Shown here one piece after another: positions 13,139 to 33,700 of a stretch of DNA of 64,000 nucleotides (positions are counted from its first letter, which is position 1; every line of letters begins with the position of its first letter). The stretch spans positions 71,944,703 to 72,008,702 of the forward strand of contig CM056383.1 of NCBI GenBank assembly GCA_029718625.1, in the 5' to 3' direction. The stretch comes from Synaphobranchus kaupii. Lineage: Eukaryota > Chordata > Actinopteri > Anguilliformes > Synaphobranchidae. A program made the translations under genes and the position numbers. The notes beneath the pieces are model-generated. The model was not told the origin of the DNA. It saw only the letters and a program-made list of their open reading frames with translations, and made no database searches.

Positions 13139-14834
13139 GTAAGTATTGCAGCATGAGGGTACTTTGAGAAACACCTTTTTAGCAAATATGTATGTGTTGT
13201 TTGTTATTTATGTGAAGGACAAGGACGATTTAATTATGCACCACAGCCTAGCCATCGCTGGTTTGCTCGCTAATGTTAGCTGCTAGCCATCGATTTGGCC
13301 TTGGAAGTTTGAGTTAACGTAACAAGTGTGAAGGTTTTCGTGTCTTCCCCCGGATTGTCAAACCTCACCAGGCAATGTCAGTAATTCAACGTTAGTTCTA
13401 AGTGAGTTAATTATGCTGGTAACGATTTGCATGCTTAGCATGGCATGGGTAGTATCCAGCTACTTGTAGATAACTTGGCTAGTCATGACTGTTTTTGTGT
13501 TATTATGACACTAACATTTTAACCTGGTTCGCGACATGGAATTATTTAATATGGTCAAAAACGTCACCGTTAAATACGTCTAGTAATCTAAGTTGGGTAG
13601 CGTTATAGCTAGCCGGCGAAAACACTGTTCCCGATTTGGAGCCCCGATTTCCCGATTTCATTTAGTTACTGTTGTAAGTTAGATGTTCTGCAGGGAGTCC
13701 GAAGAGAATCTCCGCTAAGAATTTGATTGACGTTAGCTCATTGATCATCAATCATTACTATCTTGAATTGAAATTACTTGCAAGTACATTGATTATGGTT
13801 TTGGGGGTAATAAATTATGTAGGTTACAGCATTTAATGAAAATCTTCGATATTTAGTAATGGGCTATCGCTAGCTAAAAACCACGTGACGTTTACTATCT
13901 AGAACCCCGTTTTTGGGCGATGTTTTATTGGTCCAGCTTTGTGTCTCAGAGTTTGGGAGTTATTGGGTGACAATTTCCTAGGTAGGCTACAATATTTTGT
14001 AATGAACCACCTAAATTGTCTTCAATGCCCATTTCTAGTCGTTTTTCGCGCATGCTCATTTCGAAGCACGGTTTTGACCTTGTGTAATGACGTATTAGGA
14101 CCGGGTTCGCACCACGTGGGTATGATCCGGAAGAGCGTGGCGCACACGCTTTCATAATGGAAGATTTCATAATGATATTTTTCTGTACGTAGTCGTTTTT
14201 TTCAATGCGAATTGGTCTGATCCCCTCAGTCTGTAATTAGATGGGTAAGTAAAAGCGTATTGGCAGGCACGTATCAAGCTAGTTAATATATGCATCATGT
14301 TCCTGTTCAAGCAGAATGAAACGCCTTTATCTTCGAGTTGAATGAAACCTCGCATTGAATCTTTATCTTCGAGTTTAATATATACATCGATTATATTGTT
14401 GTTAGATAGCGTCAAATTAGTGACCTTGAAAATGGTCAAGGACAATGCAATTTTGTAACTAAGAGGACAGATTTTTTTTGAGTGACCTTGTGACGCATGA
14501 CCGTGGTCTACACACGTGGGATGTGCGAATAATAAGTAACCTTCCAGTCCATTAAAAATGTACCCGTGTGCCCACTGGTTTGACGAAAAGTTTATTTCGG
14601 TATTTCTTGAAGACATGCACAGAATCTCACATTGTGGAGTTAAACTGAAGATTGGAAATTTTTTGACATCCGGATGCAGGTGGCCTACAACACCAATGTC
14701 TGTTACTCAATATTTTCAGTAACTGGGCTGATACTTGATACTCAATAGTATGGAAGGGCGTTGATTCGGACACAGCCCCTGGACCGTGTCAGTATAAAAG
14801 CAAAAAAAAATAAAACTGATATTAGACTGAATGA

Positions 14835-24176
<9,342 letters not shown>

Positions 24177-24913
24177 ACCCGCCCCTCTCTGAACCCTCCG
24201 CCAGACTTAATGTGGGGGAGCGGGGTCAGGGGGCCCCAGAATGGCCCCTCCCATCTCCACCTGCTGGACACTGATACCTAGTTTGGTCGATGAAGTGGTA
24301 ACGCAAGCAACCCCACCTTCAGCGCCTGGCCACACCCCCCTTTTTTTTCCTGAAGACTGTGAACCAGGCCCATCTGTGCCCCACTCCCCAAGTTCACACA
24401 CCCCCCCCAAAAAAAAACCTCACTGTCTCAGATGAACACATGAAGACGGCGCTCAAGTTTGCTTGGGCAGTGATGGCTAATTACTGTTCATAAGTACTCT
24501 CTCTGTCCCTCAAACATTGAAAATGTCCAAGTGCTGATTTTATATTTCGGTTTTGTTTTTTTTATGGATGGAATTTGATGTCCTGGTGAGTTTAGAAAGT
24601 GTTACCATCGTTTATCAGAACACTAAATGCATTCCATCTTGCTCCATCATACCCTTGTAGGATTTGGGGTGGAACTAGCGAGCGCAGCTAGCCCAGAAGG
24701 CCAGAAGGATTAACAGGAGAGATCAGTGGAGAGTTGTCATTGTAGCCAAACTTTATTCCAGCCAGGTCCCGGACACCCCTGTTTGAAGCCTAATTAAATC
24801 TCTTGATCATTGTTCTTTTTTTTTTATACATGTATATTATGTTTTTTTGTATCGCCCTTTGCTGTCCCAACTTTTTTTTTTTTTCCCGTTCGTACTGTTT
24901 CAGCTGAGAATCT

Positions 24914-24919
24914 ATTAAA
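24914..24919 (+). other. hspd1: Probable poly(A) signal of hspd1
   Basis: ATTAAA about 740 bp after the hspd1 stop, followed by a GT-rich stretch (24931-24960) and then A-rich DNA. AATAAA near 25312 is an alternative. Confidence 0.5.
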
Positions 24920-24939
24920 TAACTTTAATTGCTTGTCTG

Positions 24940-26124
24940 TTGGCATGGTCATGATTGTGTCCAAAAAAAAAAAAAAACCTGGGATTTGTCATTGGCAACA
25001 GCAAAAAAAAAAAAAAAAAAAACTAAATTGGTTTGTGTTCACACTTCGTTTTGAAGCTCACCTAGCTGGGAAGTGCCTCGTTTACTGGGGTTAAGTGGTG
25101 TTTTCCTGCAGGGCAATGATTGCACAAGGACGCAGTTGACAGGATGTGATGGATGAGGGTCACCTAAACGTGCACAACGGACAGGAACGAACGTCTGTGA
25201 TTTTAGCGCTTTCGTTGCTCACCGAAATAGCAATGGTAAAAGCACAGGGAAGAGTGGTTACCCTAGTATGTTTATTGTCCTGCCGTGTAACTAAACGTGC
25301 CATTTCAAATGGAATAAATGTGCTGGTCTGCATATTATCTTGAATGATGATCTCAAAAGGTGTGAGTTCATTGTCTGCCTTTTTCTCAGCCGTATTAATT
25401 TCTTTTTAATCGACGCTCATTGGCGCAACCTCTGGAAATGTCAGCTGCCGCTTATCACGCTGCAGTTCGCGAGTCAGGCGGGCACGGCCAGCTGCCAAGA
25501 AAAATTTAATTGCGAATGCCCGATCGACCAGCAGGGGGCGCATTGAGACACTACTGCATTCAACCTATAAAACCGAGAAATTTTTACCTACTGAACACAT
25601 TATACTGTCAGCAAGAGCTGATCCTCAGTCTTGGGGATGTGAGATGTGGGGTGGGGAATCTGCGTGGTGAAACTCCCCTTGCACAGTGATTTGAATCACT
25701 TGTCATCTCAGCTGTAACTCAATGAAAGCCACCATTGGGTGCTAAAAATTGTGCCTTGTCTTAATTTTGCATCCAGGACAACAGAGTAACTGCTATAGCT
25801 TACGTGTCTGTTTTTGTGTATAAATGTATGTTTTTGTCTGACCAGTGGCACAAATGACTGCATAGGGGGGTTACTTCACATCATCCAACAGTGGTGGCGT
25901 TTGTGTTCAATACATATCCTTCACAAAGACGCGCCAGTGATTGTTCTGTTTTATATAGTATTCACAATTGCTGTAACATTTCTTTAATAAAACCAGACGT
26001 TCTGAACAATTGGTGTGGTTTTATAACCTTGACCACAGTTATCTTGTTGGGTTGGGTGTGTCTACATTGCTGCCAACTCATTCTCAAAACATCTTCAGTG
26101 TGTATCTGTTGGTTTAACTATATA
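24940..26124. other. Tail-to-tail intergenic DNA after hspd1
   Basis: Contains two poly(A) runs (24963-24976 and 25003-25021), a CTCF-like motif at 25528-25541 and otherwise unremarkable sequence up to the Tc1 insertion. No gene was found. Confidence 0.5.
25528..25541 (+). promoter_or_regulatory. CTCF-like motif
   Basis: CCAGCAGGGGGCGC fits the vertebrate CTCF core (CCASYAGRKGGCR) with no mismatch. It stands between the convergent ends of hspd1 and coq10b. A weaker look-alike (CCAGCAGGGGGATT) is near 30470. Function is inferred from the motif only. Confidence 0.5.
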
Positions 26125-27655
26125 CACTACTCACAAAAAGTTAGGGATATTCGGCTTTCGGGTGAAATTTCAGGATGAACCTAAAATGCACTATAACCTT
26201 TACAGGTGAAATTAATTTGACCTTCTCTAAACTTTTGAATGCACATGTCCAACTATTCAATGTTTCAGTACTTTTTGCACAACTTGCTGTTCTCTAACAA
26301 GGAGCTGAATGGCAAAATTCACAACAGGTGTTTGATCCATGAATCGACCAATAAATTTCCTGGTTCAATTAGAATTGGTATTTAAACAGTCCTCTTCATC
26401 ATGCTGTTCACATTTTGACATCATGAGACCAAGACGACACCTAACAATTGATCAACAGTACCTCGCCATTGCGAGGCTTCAAACAGGATGTTCTCAGAGG
26501 GAAGTGGCCACTGAGCTTAGAGTGTCACAGAGTGTCATCAGCAGGTTGCAACAGAGATACAGAGAGACTGGAAGAGTCACAGAAAGGCATAGAAGTGGAC
26601 GTCCTTTGGCCACATCCCACACTGATGACCGCTTCATTGTGAACAGTGCCCTGCGGAACCGGATGATGAATGCCACTCAACTCCAGGCACATTTAAGGGA
26701 GGTGAGAGGCACCCAAGTGTCACGTCAGACCATTCGAAACCGTTTACATCAGCGTGGTCTGCGTGCTAGACGACCTGCAAGGGTACCTGACCACACCACC
26801 AGGCACAGGCGTCATCGTCTTGCATGGGCCAGGGAGCATTTACGCTGGACGAGGGACCAGTGGGCCTCAGTGCTGTTCTCTGATGAAAGTCGATTCACGT
26901 TGAGCAGAAATGATGGCCGCCAACGATGTTGGAGACGTCAAGGAGAGCGCTATGCATCAGCCACTGTTGTCACCAGACGACCCTTTGGTGGTGGCGGTGT
27001 TACAGTGTGGGCAGGTGTGTCTAGTCAATACAGAACTGCCCTACACTTTGTGAATGGTACAGTGACAAGCCCATACTACCTGAATAACATCATTAATCCA
27101 GTCATTGTGCCCCTGCATGAACAACACAGGCCTAATTTCATCTTCATGGACGACAATGCTCCAGCTCATCGAGGTCGCATCATTAGGGAAAGGCTGCTGG
27201 AGACTGGGGTACCTCAAATGGAGTGGCCTGCACTTTCTCCAGACCTGAATCCCATAGAAAACCTATGGGATCAGCTGACTCACCGTGTAGAGGCTCGTAA
27301 CTCTGTACCCCAGAACCTCAATGACCTGAGGGCCGCCCTTCAAGAAGAGTGGGATGCCATGCCTCAGCAGACAATAAGTCGACTTGTGAACAGCATGAGA
27401 CGTCGTTGTCAAGCTGTAATTGATGCTCAAGGGCACATGACAAGTTATTGAGACATTGACATTTTTGTTGTGGTATACCCACCACTGTTGTTGGCTTTTG
27501 TTTCAATAAATTGTTTGAGATGAGGAAATCACCATTGCATGCTTCTACTTAAATGCCCTACTTTCATGATACGTATAATATCATTGTAGCGTGAACTTAC
27601 ATTTTCCATAAATTTCACCCGAAAGCCAAATATCCCTAACTTTTTGTGAGTAGTG
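26125..27655 (+). mobile_element. Full-length Tc1-family transposon
   Basis: The termini CACTACTCACAAAAAGTTAG and CTAACTTTTTGTGAGTAGTG are exact complements. The inverted repeats extend about 50 bp (through TCGGCTTTCGGGTGAAATTT) with one or two mismatches. A TA lies on each side, the Tc1/mariner target duplication. The 1531-bp element carries one uninterrupted transposase gene, so it looks young and possibly autonomous. Confidence 0.95.
26423..27451 (+). CDS. Tc1-type DDE transposase, apparently intact
   Basis: 342 aa, starting [19 protein letters not shown]. This ATG was chosen because the upstream in-frame ATG at 26339 adds 28 residues unlike the family. Cut-and-paste transposase that binds the element's own inverted repeats. 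N-terminal helix-turn-helix domains ([20 protein letters not shown] and [20 protein letters not shown]) have a basic GRP-type linker between them (RHRSGRPLA). The catalytic triad appears as FSDESRF, then MDDNAPAH, then NPIENLWD; 34 residues separate the second Asp and the Glu, giving DD34E. No stop or frameshift; length is normal for Tc1. Activity is inferred, not shown. Confidence 0.95.
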   Translation: MRPRRHLTIDQQYLAIARLQTGCSQREVATELRVSQSVISRLQQRYRETGRVTERHRSGRPLATSHTDDRFIVNSALRNRMMNATQLQAHLREVRGTQVSRQTIRNRLHQRGLRARRPARVPDHTTRHRRHRLAWAREHLRWTRDQWASVLFSDESRFTLSRNDGRQRCWRRQGERYASATVVTRRPFGGGGVTVWAGVSSQYRTALHFVNGTVTSPYYLNNIINPVIVPLHEQHRPNFIFMDDNAPAHRGRIIRERLLETGVPQMEWPALSPDLNPIENLWDQLTHRVEARNSVPQNLNDLRAALQEEWDAMPQQTISRLVNSMRRRCQAVIDAQGHMTSY

Positions 27656-28006
27656 TAAATGCTTTACCAGTCAGATGGTCTGGTGTTCAACTTGCCTTTA
27701 AGTACAGTGTTTAGTTTCTCTGGCTATAACCATCTGGTAAATGAGTAAATGCAAGTGCTTTTCCAAGAGGGAGCTCCTGTTATAATGGTTATGAAGCTCC
27801 CTCAGTAAATGTAAATTTGTCTATTTTAACAATGTTAATTAGCTAATTTAAATTTACTGACACATTCAGTATTTAAGTAAAAAGTATAGTTTACCAGATG
27901 CATTTTAAATTTTACAGTGCACCCACATCCAGATCTGTATACCTCCTATCAAATAGTAACATTCATTTTTATTTTTTTATTTTTAGATCAGTTGGGGAAA
28001 AATTGC

Positions 28007-28532
28007 TTAAAGTGATACTGCAGTCAAAAACCGACTTTTCCTGTTCAAAACCGATTTTTTGGGGTTAGATTATGATCATACACAACTGTTTTTGTCCGAA
28101 AATAAATCTCATGTTAAGTCAAAATGGGTGTTTTCTGAGTTTCTGTGTAGGCTTACCAATACGCTGGTTTCCGGGGGTTCGTGACGTCACGAGATCCTTA
28201 ACATAAAAATGTGTGGAGTTCAGGTGATCCTAGGGTGGTCTCGGCTGGGCACGTGGTATAAAAGCAAAGACCAAAGTTTTTTTTTTTCCTCTTTGAGACA
28301 GACCCTTGTACTGCTAACTAGCTAGTTCAAGTTCAAATGCGAATTGCTTTGTATTACTGCTAACGTTAATATTACAACTTATATCGGCACACCCTTTCAC
28401 TCCTTGACCGTATGAATATTCATAATATGACTATGTGGCATCATTGTCATATGACCACACCTACTCACGAGTTCCAGTTCAAATTGAAGCGGAATAAAAG
28501 GCCTTAGAAAAGGCTCTGCAGTATCTCTTTAA
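28007..28532. mobile_element. TTAA-flanked MITE (AGTGATACTGCAG termini)
   Basis: TTAA followed by AGTGATACTGCAG on the left faces CTGCAGTATCTCT followed by TTAA on the right. The interior is non-coding and AT-rich. TTAA duplication is typical of the piggyBac superfamily, but the terminal bases are not the usual CCC, so the superfamily call is tentative. Confidence 0.65.
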
Positions 28533-28676
28533 AATTAAACCACGATAACAATGGCATGTAAGGCTTTGTATTAACCAGTGTGTATGCCCTCACTGGTAAA
28601 ATCATAATTCAATGCAAATTTATCCACTGTATCACAATCTACCATCACCATTAAAATCCAGAGCACTATGTGTGCA

Positions 28677-29115
28677 TTAAAGGTTGTATCAGCGATTTTG
28701 GGTGACATCACTTCTGAAGCGAAATCCAAAACAAACAGAGCCAGCTCCAGCTCAGAGCCAATTATGTTATGTTTTAAAAAATAGTGTTCAAGCATCCAGA
28801 ATTATAACCACGTTAATAACGTTTGTAAGAAACCAAACCGTTTGTAAATCCGTCAAGATTTCAGCGAGATAAGAGTATTGGCGTATTAGTATCACCCACC
28901 CCTTGTCGGTGATTGGTTGGAATACTGTTTATTTTGGTTTTGAGTGGTTGGTAGTACCATTTGTTTTTGTGTACGATCTCGGAGCATAGGCTGCCTACAG
29001 AGACGCGGTTTTTTGACGGCCTGCTTATGGGGCGGGCAGCTAGCGGATCGTGAGGAAAAATCAGATGAATGTGATCATTTATGTTTCGACCCAAAATCGC
29101 TGATACAACCTTTAA
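28677..29115. mobile_element. TTAA-flanked MITE (AGGTTGTATCAGCG termini)
   Basis: TTAA then AGGTTGTATCAGCGATTTTG on the left, and CAAAATCGCTGATACAACCT then TTAA on the right: perfect inverted repeats of over 20 bp with a TTAA duplication. The 431-bp core is non-coding. A second TTAA element lies about 145 bp away. PiggyBac-like mobilisation is an inference. Confidence 0.8.
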
Positions 29116-30789
29116 CTGGTTCAATTACATGTGCTGCACCATTTGTCCACCAGGGGTCAGTATACACAACCTCGGGCATTTTTGGCTCATAAATTTAAAT
29201 GGCTTTCACGGCAGCCCATCTGCAGTCTACAAATAGTAAACGGCATCATGTGAGACAGAACCAGTCTAAACCAGATGTTCAAAGGCCTCAAAACTTATGC
29301 AGACTAACAAAACACACGGAGATGTCTTTGTAGAAAAATATTTTATCAACCATGCAGTCTGAATACATAGACACCCTTTTTCACACTAACACTCGTTAAA
29401 ACAAGTTCATTTGCACTAAAAAAATAAAAGAAAGTTTGGCAACAAAGCACACCTTTATCTCAGGTCTTACCATAGGATGTGCACATGTGGTTGTCAAATA
29501 AACTAAATAAATATGAAAGTGATAATATGAGTATATGGAGATTAAAAAATATTAACTAATAAGAGAAGGGGAGGGAAGTGGGTATGGAACGAGAATCTTT
29601 AAGGGTCTATGACGGTAAATCTCTCACCTGTAACAACCTGACGGAAAGCTATAGTAACTCAAAAATGTATCTTGCCCCACTGCGTCCACAGTTTGGGCCC
29701 TTATTAGCAGTGGATACACTCAAGTTATGTCGGAGTTTGGGATATAATATTGCACACGTGGCGTACGAGCGCCAGCCTCCTCCCTCACCCTGGAGTGCTC
29801 ATCAATAGGAAACTCTAGCGCTCGTTCAAACCCTCTTCCTAGCCGGTGGGACAGCCAACATGCCAGGAAGGCCATCCAAAATTAGCATGCGTTGCCTGTC
29901 TCTCAGCCACCCTTCCTTGCACAGCTACATTACGCAGCGTGCCCTCTGTATACTTATATTCAAGTTATTTTTGGCCAACTCACCCCGCATGTCAGCTAAC
30001 TGTACATATTGCATTCAAACGGCAACTTTCACTCCCTTTGCGCACGCGCCACATTTCACCAGCCGCTGCCATTCAATTCTGTCACGCGTTTGTAACAACG
30101 CCGTGGCAATCTATGTGCAGCGTTGCGATTTGATGTCCAAATTTTTGTAACAAAGGCATTCAAAATCCTGGCCTGCACCCCAGGGGTGTCAGTGGCACTA
30201 CCAACGTACGGTGCAGTCATTTCTCCTCCGAACTCATGTACATTTTAGCCCTATAGGGTGTGAGGTCACAAATATGCGATTAGAATGTTCTTAACGGAAC
30301 TTTCCAATTCTCATGTAACAATCACTACTGGAGTTCTAGAAAAGCAATAGAGTTCTAGAACACCGACTTAGAATTTAGAAAAAAGCATTTCAAAAACCCT
30401 ACTCTGTGTATAGTACTGCCTTCCTCAGCTACTGAAGAAATGGCAATGATGGTGCACTTCACGTCTACACCAGCAGGGGGATTGTGCTGATGACGGTGGA
30501 GGAGGGTATTTGGGGGGCGGGGCAGTGGCAGGCAGAGCAAAAGGGAGCTCACTGTGAAACTGAGCAGCAAGTGGACTTTGGGAATTAAAAAAACAAAAAA
30601 CAAACAAATGGTCAAGTTGTAAAAAGGCACGGCGGTGGTCAGGCGCATGACACCTCGTTGGGTTCCGACCCCTCTCTCCCCTCCCTCCCTGTTCCCTGTT
30701 CTCCAAGGCGGCACGGCGGGGTTTGGGCGGGGTTTGCGGCGATGGGGGGGGGGGGGGCTGGGCGGCGGGGCGGGGGGGGCGTGCTCCCG
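29116..30789. other. Intergenic DNA and likely coq10b 3' UTR
   Basis: The part next to 30790 should hold the coq10b 3' UTR (minus strand), but no convincing poly(A) signal was found. A G-rich run lies at about 30744-30780. No other gene was recognised. Confidence 0.4.
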
Positions 30790-33700
30790 CTACGTGTGGT
30801 GGACCTCGTGGAACATCAGCTCCCGGGGGATGTTCGTCTCGGCTCCGTACAGCTTGCAGGCCCGGCGCTCGAAGGCTGACACCATCTGCTTCACCACCTG
30901 GTCGAAGAAGACGGTGGCCAGCTGGGAGTGCAGCAGCGAGCGGAACTCAAAAGAGATCTGGAGAACGAGGGAGGAGGGAGGAGGGAGGAGGTGGGGAATC
31001 AGGTGGAATTTTGGTGGAATCCCTCTGATCCCTCTGATGTCAGGAACTACCATCCTGTATCTCTCTTGCCCTTCCTGTCCAAAACAACTGAACGTACTGT
31101 CCTTAACCAACTGTCTGTTTTTCTCCACCAGAACAACCTGCTTGACCTGCATCAGTCCGGCTTCAGAACCGGCCATTCCGCTGAAACTGCTCTCCTGGCC
31201 GTGACCGAGGCACTCGTCTCTGTTCTGATTCTCCTTGACCTGTCTGCGGCATTCGACACGGTCAACCACAAACTCCTGATCTCCACACTCGCTGAGATGG
31301 GCATTTCTGGGACTGCCCGCTCTTGGTTTGTATCGTATCTCACTGATAGATCCTACCAAGTCTCCTGGAAGGGTTCCGTCTCTGTTCCCCATCCCCTGTC
31401 TACAGGAGTCCCGCAGGGATCTGTACTGGGTCCTCTGCTGTTCTCTATGTATACTAAGTCTCTTGGTTCAGTAATTAATTCACATGGCTTCTCATACCAT
31501 AGCTATGCTGATGATACTCAACTCTTCCTCTCTTTCCCTCCCTCTACCCCACAGGTTAAGGAGAGGATATCTGCTTGTCTGACTGACATCTGTGAATGGA
31601 TGGCTACCCATCACCTGAAGCTCAACCTTGACAAGACAGAGCTCCTCTTCATGCCGTACAAGACCTCCCCACTACATGACCTCTCCTTCACTGTTGAAGG
31701 GACCGTGGTGGCTGCCTCCCGCTCTGCAATGAACCTGGGGGTGGTCCTCGACGACCGGCTGGACTTTAAAGAGCACATCAGGGCAACGGCACGGTCCTGC
31801 AGGTTCCTCCTGTACAACATCAGGAGGATTCGACCATACCTGACCACCTACTCCACCCAGCTTCTTGTCCAGACTATGGTCACCTCACGCCTGGACTACT
31901 GCAACTCCCTGCTCGCAAGCCTACCGGCCTGCGCCATTCTGCCTCTTCAACTGATCCAGAATGCAGCTGCCCGGCTTGTGTTCAACCAAAATTTTCCCAT
32001 GTAACCCCCCTGCTGAGGTCACTCCACTGGTTGCCAGTTGCAGCCAGGATCAGGTTCAAAGTTCTGACCCTGGCCTACACTGCAGCCAATAGGACAGGCC
32101 CCGCCTACCTACAGGACTTAATCCAGAACTATGTTCCTGCTCGACCACTTCGCTCTTCTACAGCAGGGCGACTTGCACTTCCCCCCCTCCGTGTCAACGG
32201 CTCTCGCTCGTCCCGACTGCAGAGCTTTTCCACCTTAGCTCCTCAGTGGTGGAATGAACTTCCCATTCCCTAACGTTCTATTCGAACCCTGCCTGCATTC
32301 CGTCGAGGCCTGAAGACACACCTCTTCAGACTCCACCTTGACTGATATTCTAACCTAGGACCTCATGGTACTAGTTCCCTGTGTTTTCCTGTCTGTTTGT
32401 TATAGTTTATAATAGTATTTAGAACAGAAGTGTAGTATAGCTGATTTACCCACAGCTTACTGTGAACTACAGTCAACGTTCATTACTAGGGATAGCTGCT
32501 ACATTATGGGAAGGATGTGCTTTGTCTTGTCTGTTCTGTAGTGATCTTGATGACATTTCTGTATGCACTTATTGTATGTCGCTTTGGATAAAAGCGTCTG
32601 CTAAATGAATGTAATGTAATGTAATTTTAATGCTCGTTCCAGCATGGCTCCATCAACAGATTACGGTGTCCCTTCCCTCACACATGCTGATGAAGGCTAC
32701 CCCAGAATTTTTTCCAAATTCTTTCCTTGCTACTAAATCTGCGTTCAGTAAAATTACATAACATCAAGTAACATTAATAATTTTTGTCATATTAAAATCA
32801 AGCCCTGTAGTCATCACGTGGTTGGTTTGCATTTGTAGCTGTGTGTGCAAATACACTCAGGAAAAACCAGAGGTCAGGATGAATAAAACTGATCATGTGT
32901 TCACTGCAGCAGCGATTTTTGGCAGAAAACATGGGGCCTTCACATGAACTGAGCTCAGCCTCTGAGCACCAGAGACCGTCACTCTCCCCCTCTACGCCCC
33001 AGAATATAGCGCCACAGGTCTGACACACAGCCGTTAGACCCTGATACTCACAGCAAAATCCAGGGTGCAGGTGCGAGGATAGCCAGGAAGCCCGGGGCTA
33101 AAACGCCACACCGTCTCCAGGTGGTTAAAGAGCTTACCTTCCGAACAGGCGGCCTGAGGGTACAGAGAGGGAGGAGACAGAATAAGGATCTAACAGCCCA
33201 TTGGTCGGCGCTGAAGTGAGGCAGATCACTCCAGAACTAATCAAGTTGTTACAGCCAGTTTACGGGAAACATACGAAGCAATCATTTACAAACAAAGATG
33301 CTTTGATTTTAACCAATTCAGAGCTGCTGTTGAGATCCAAGTGTTTTGTGTAGTTAAAAAAACAAAACAAAAAAACAAAAAAAACAATGAGACGGATCAT
33401 ACCAGCAGAGTACGTAGAGTACAAACGGCAAGATAAAATCAGCACAGTTCAGTAATTTGATGTGCAGTACCCTACCTTGACCAGATGGGGGCGCACTGTG
33501 GTGATCAGTGAGGTGTAGCGCTCCACCACTGGTGGGAAGCCCACCTCCAGCTTAGCCTTACAGAATCCCGTGCGACGGAAGACGACCTCAGAGCGTTTGC
33601 ACCAGGGCACAAAGTGGAGGTAATCCTCCACCCCTGCCACCACATCGTACATCTCCTGCATGGAGTATCTGAGACAGCAGAGTGGAGAGGGAGAGGCACG

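Noticed and set aside
26339..26422. Earlier ATG extending the Tc1 transposase by 28 residues
   Set aside because: The extra residues do not resemble Tc1 transposases, while [12 protein letters not shown] at 26423 gives the normal length.
30744..30780. G-rich run beside the coq10b stop as a functional G-quadruplex terminator
   Set aside because: A long G run is present but nothing ties it to 3'-end formation; it was left as sequence composition.
33484..33497. CCAGATGGGGGCGC as a second CTCF site
   Set aside because: It lies within coq10b exon 3 coding sequence and mismatches the core at two positions.
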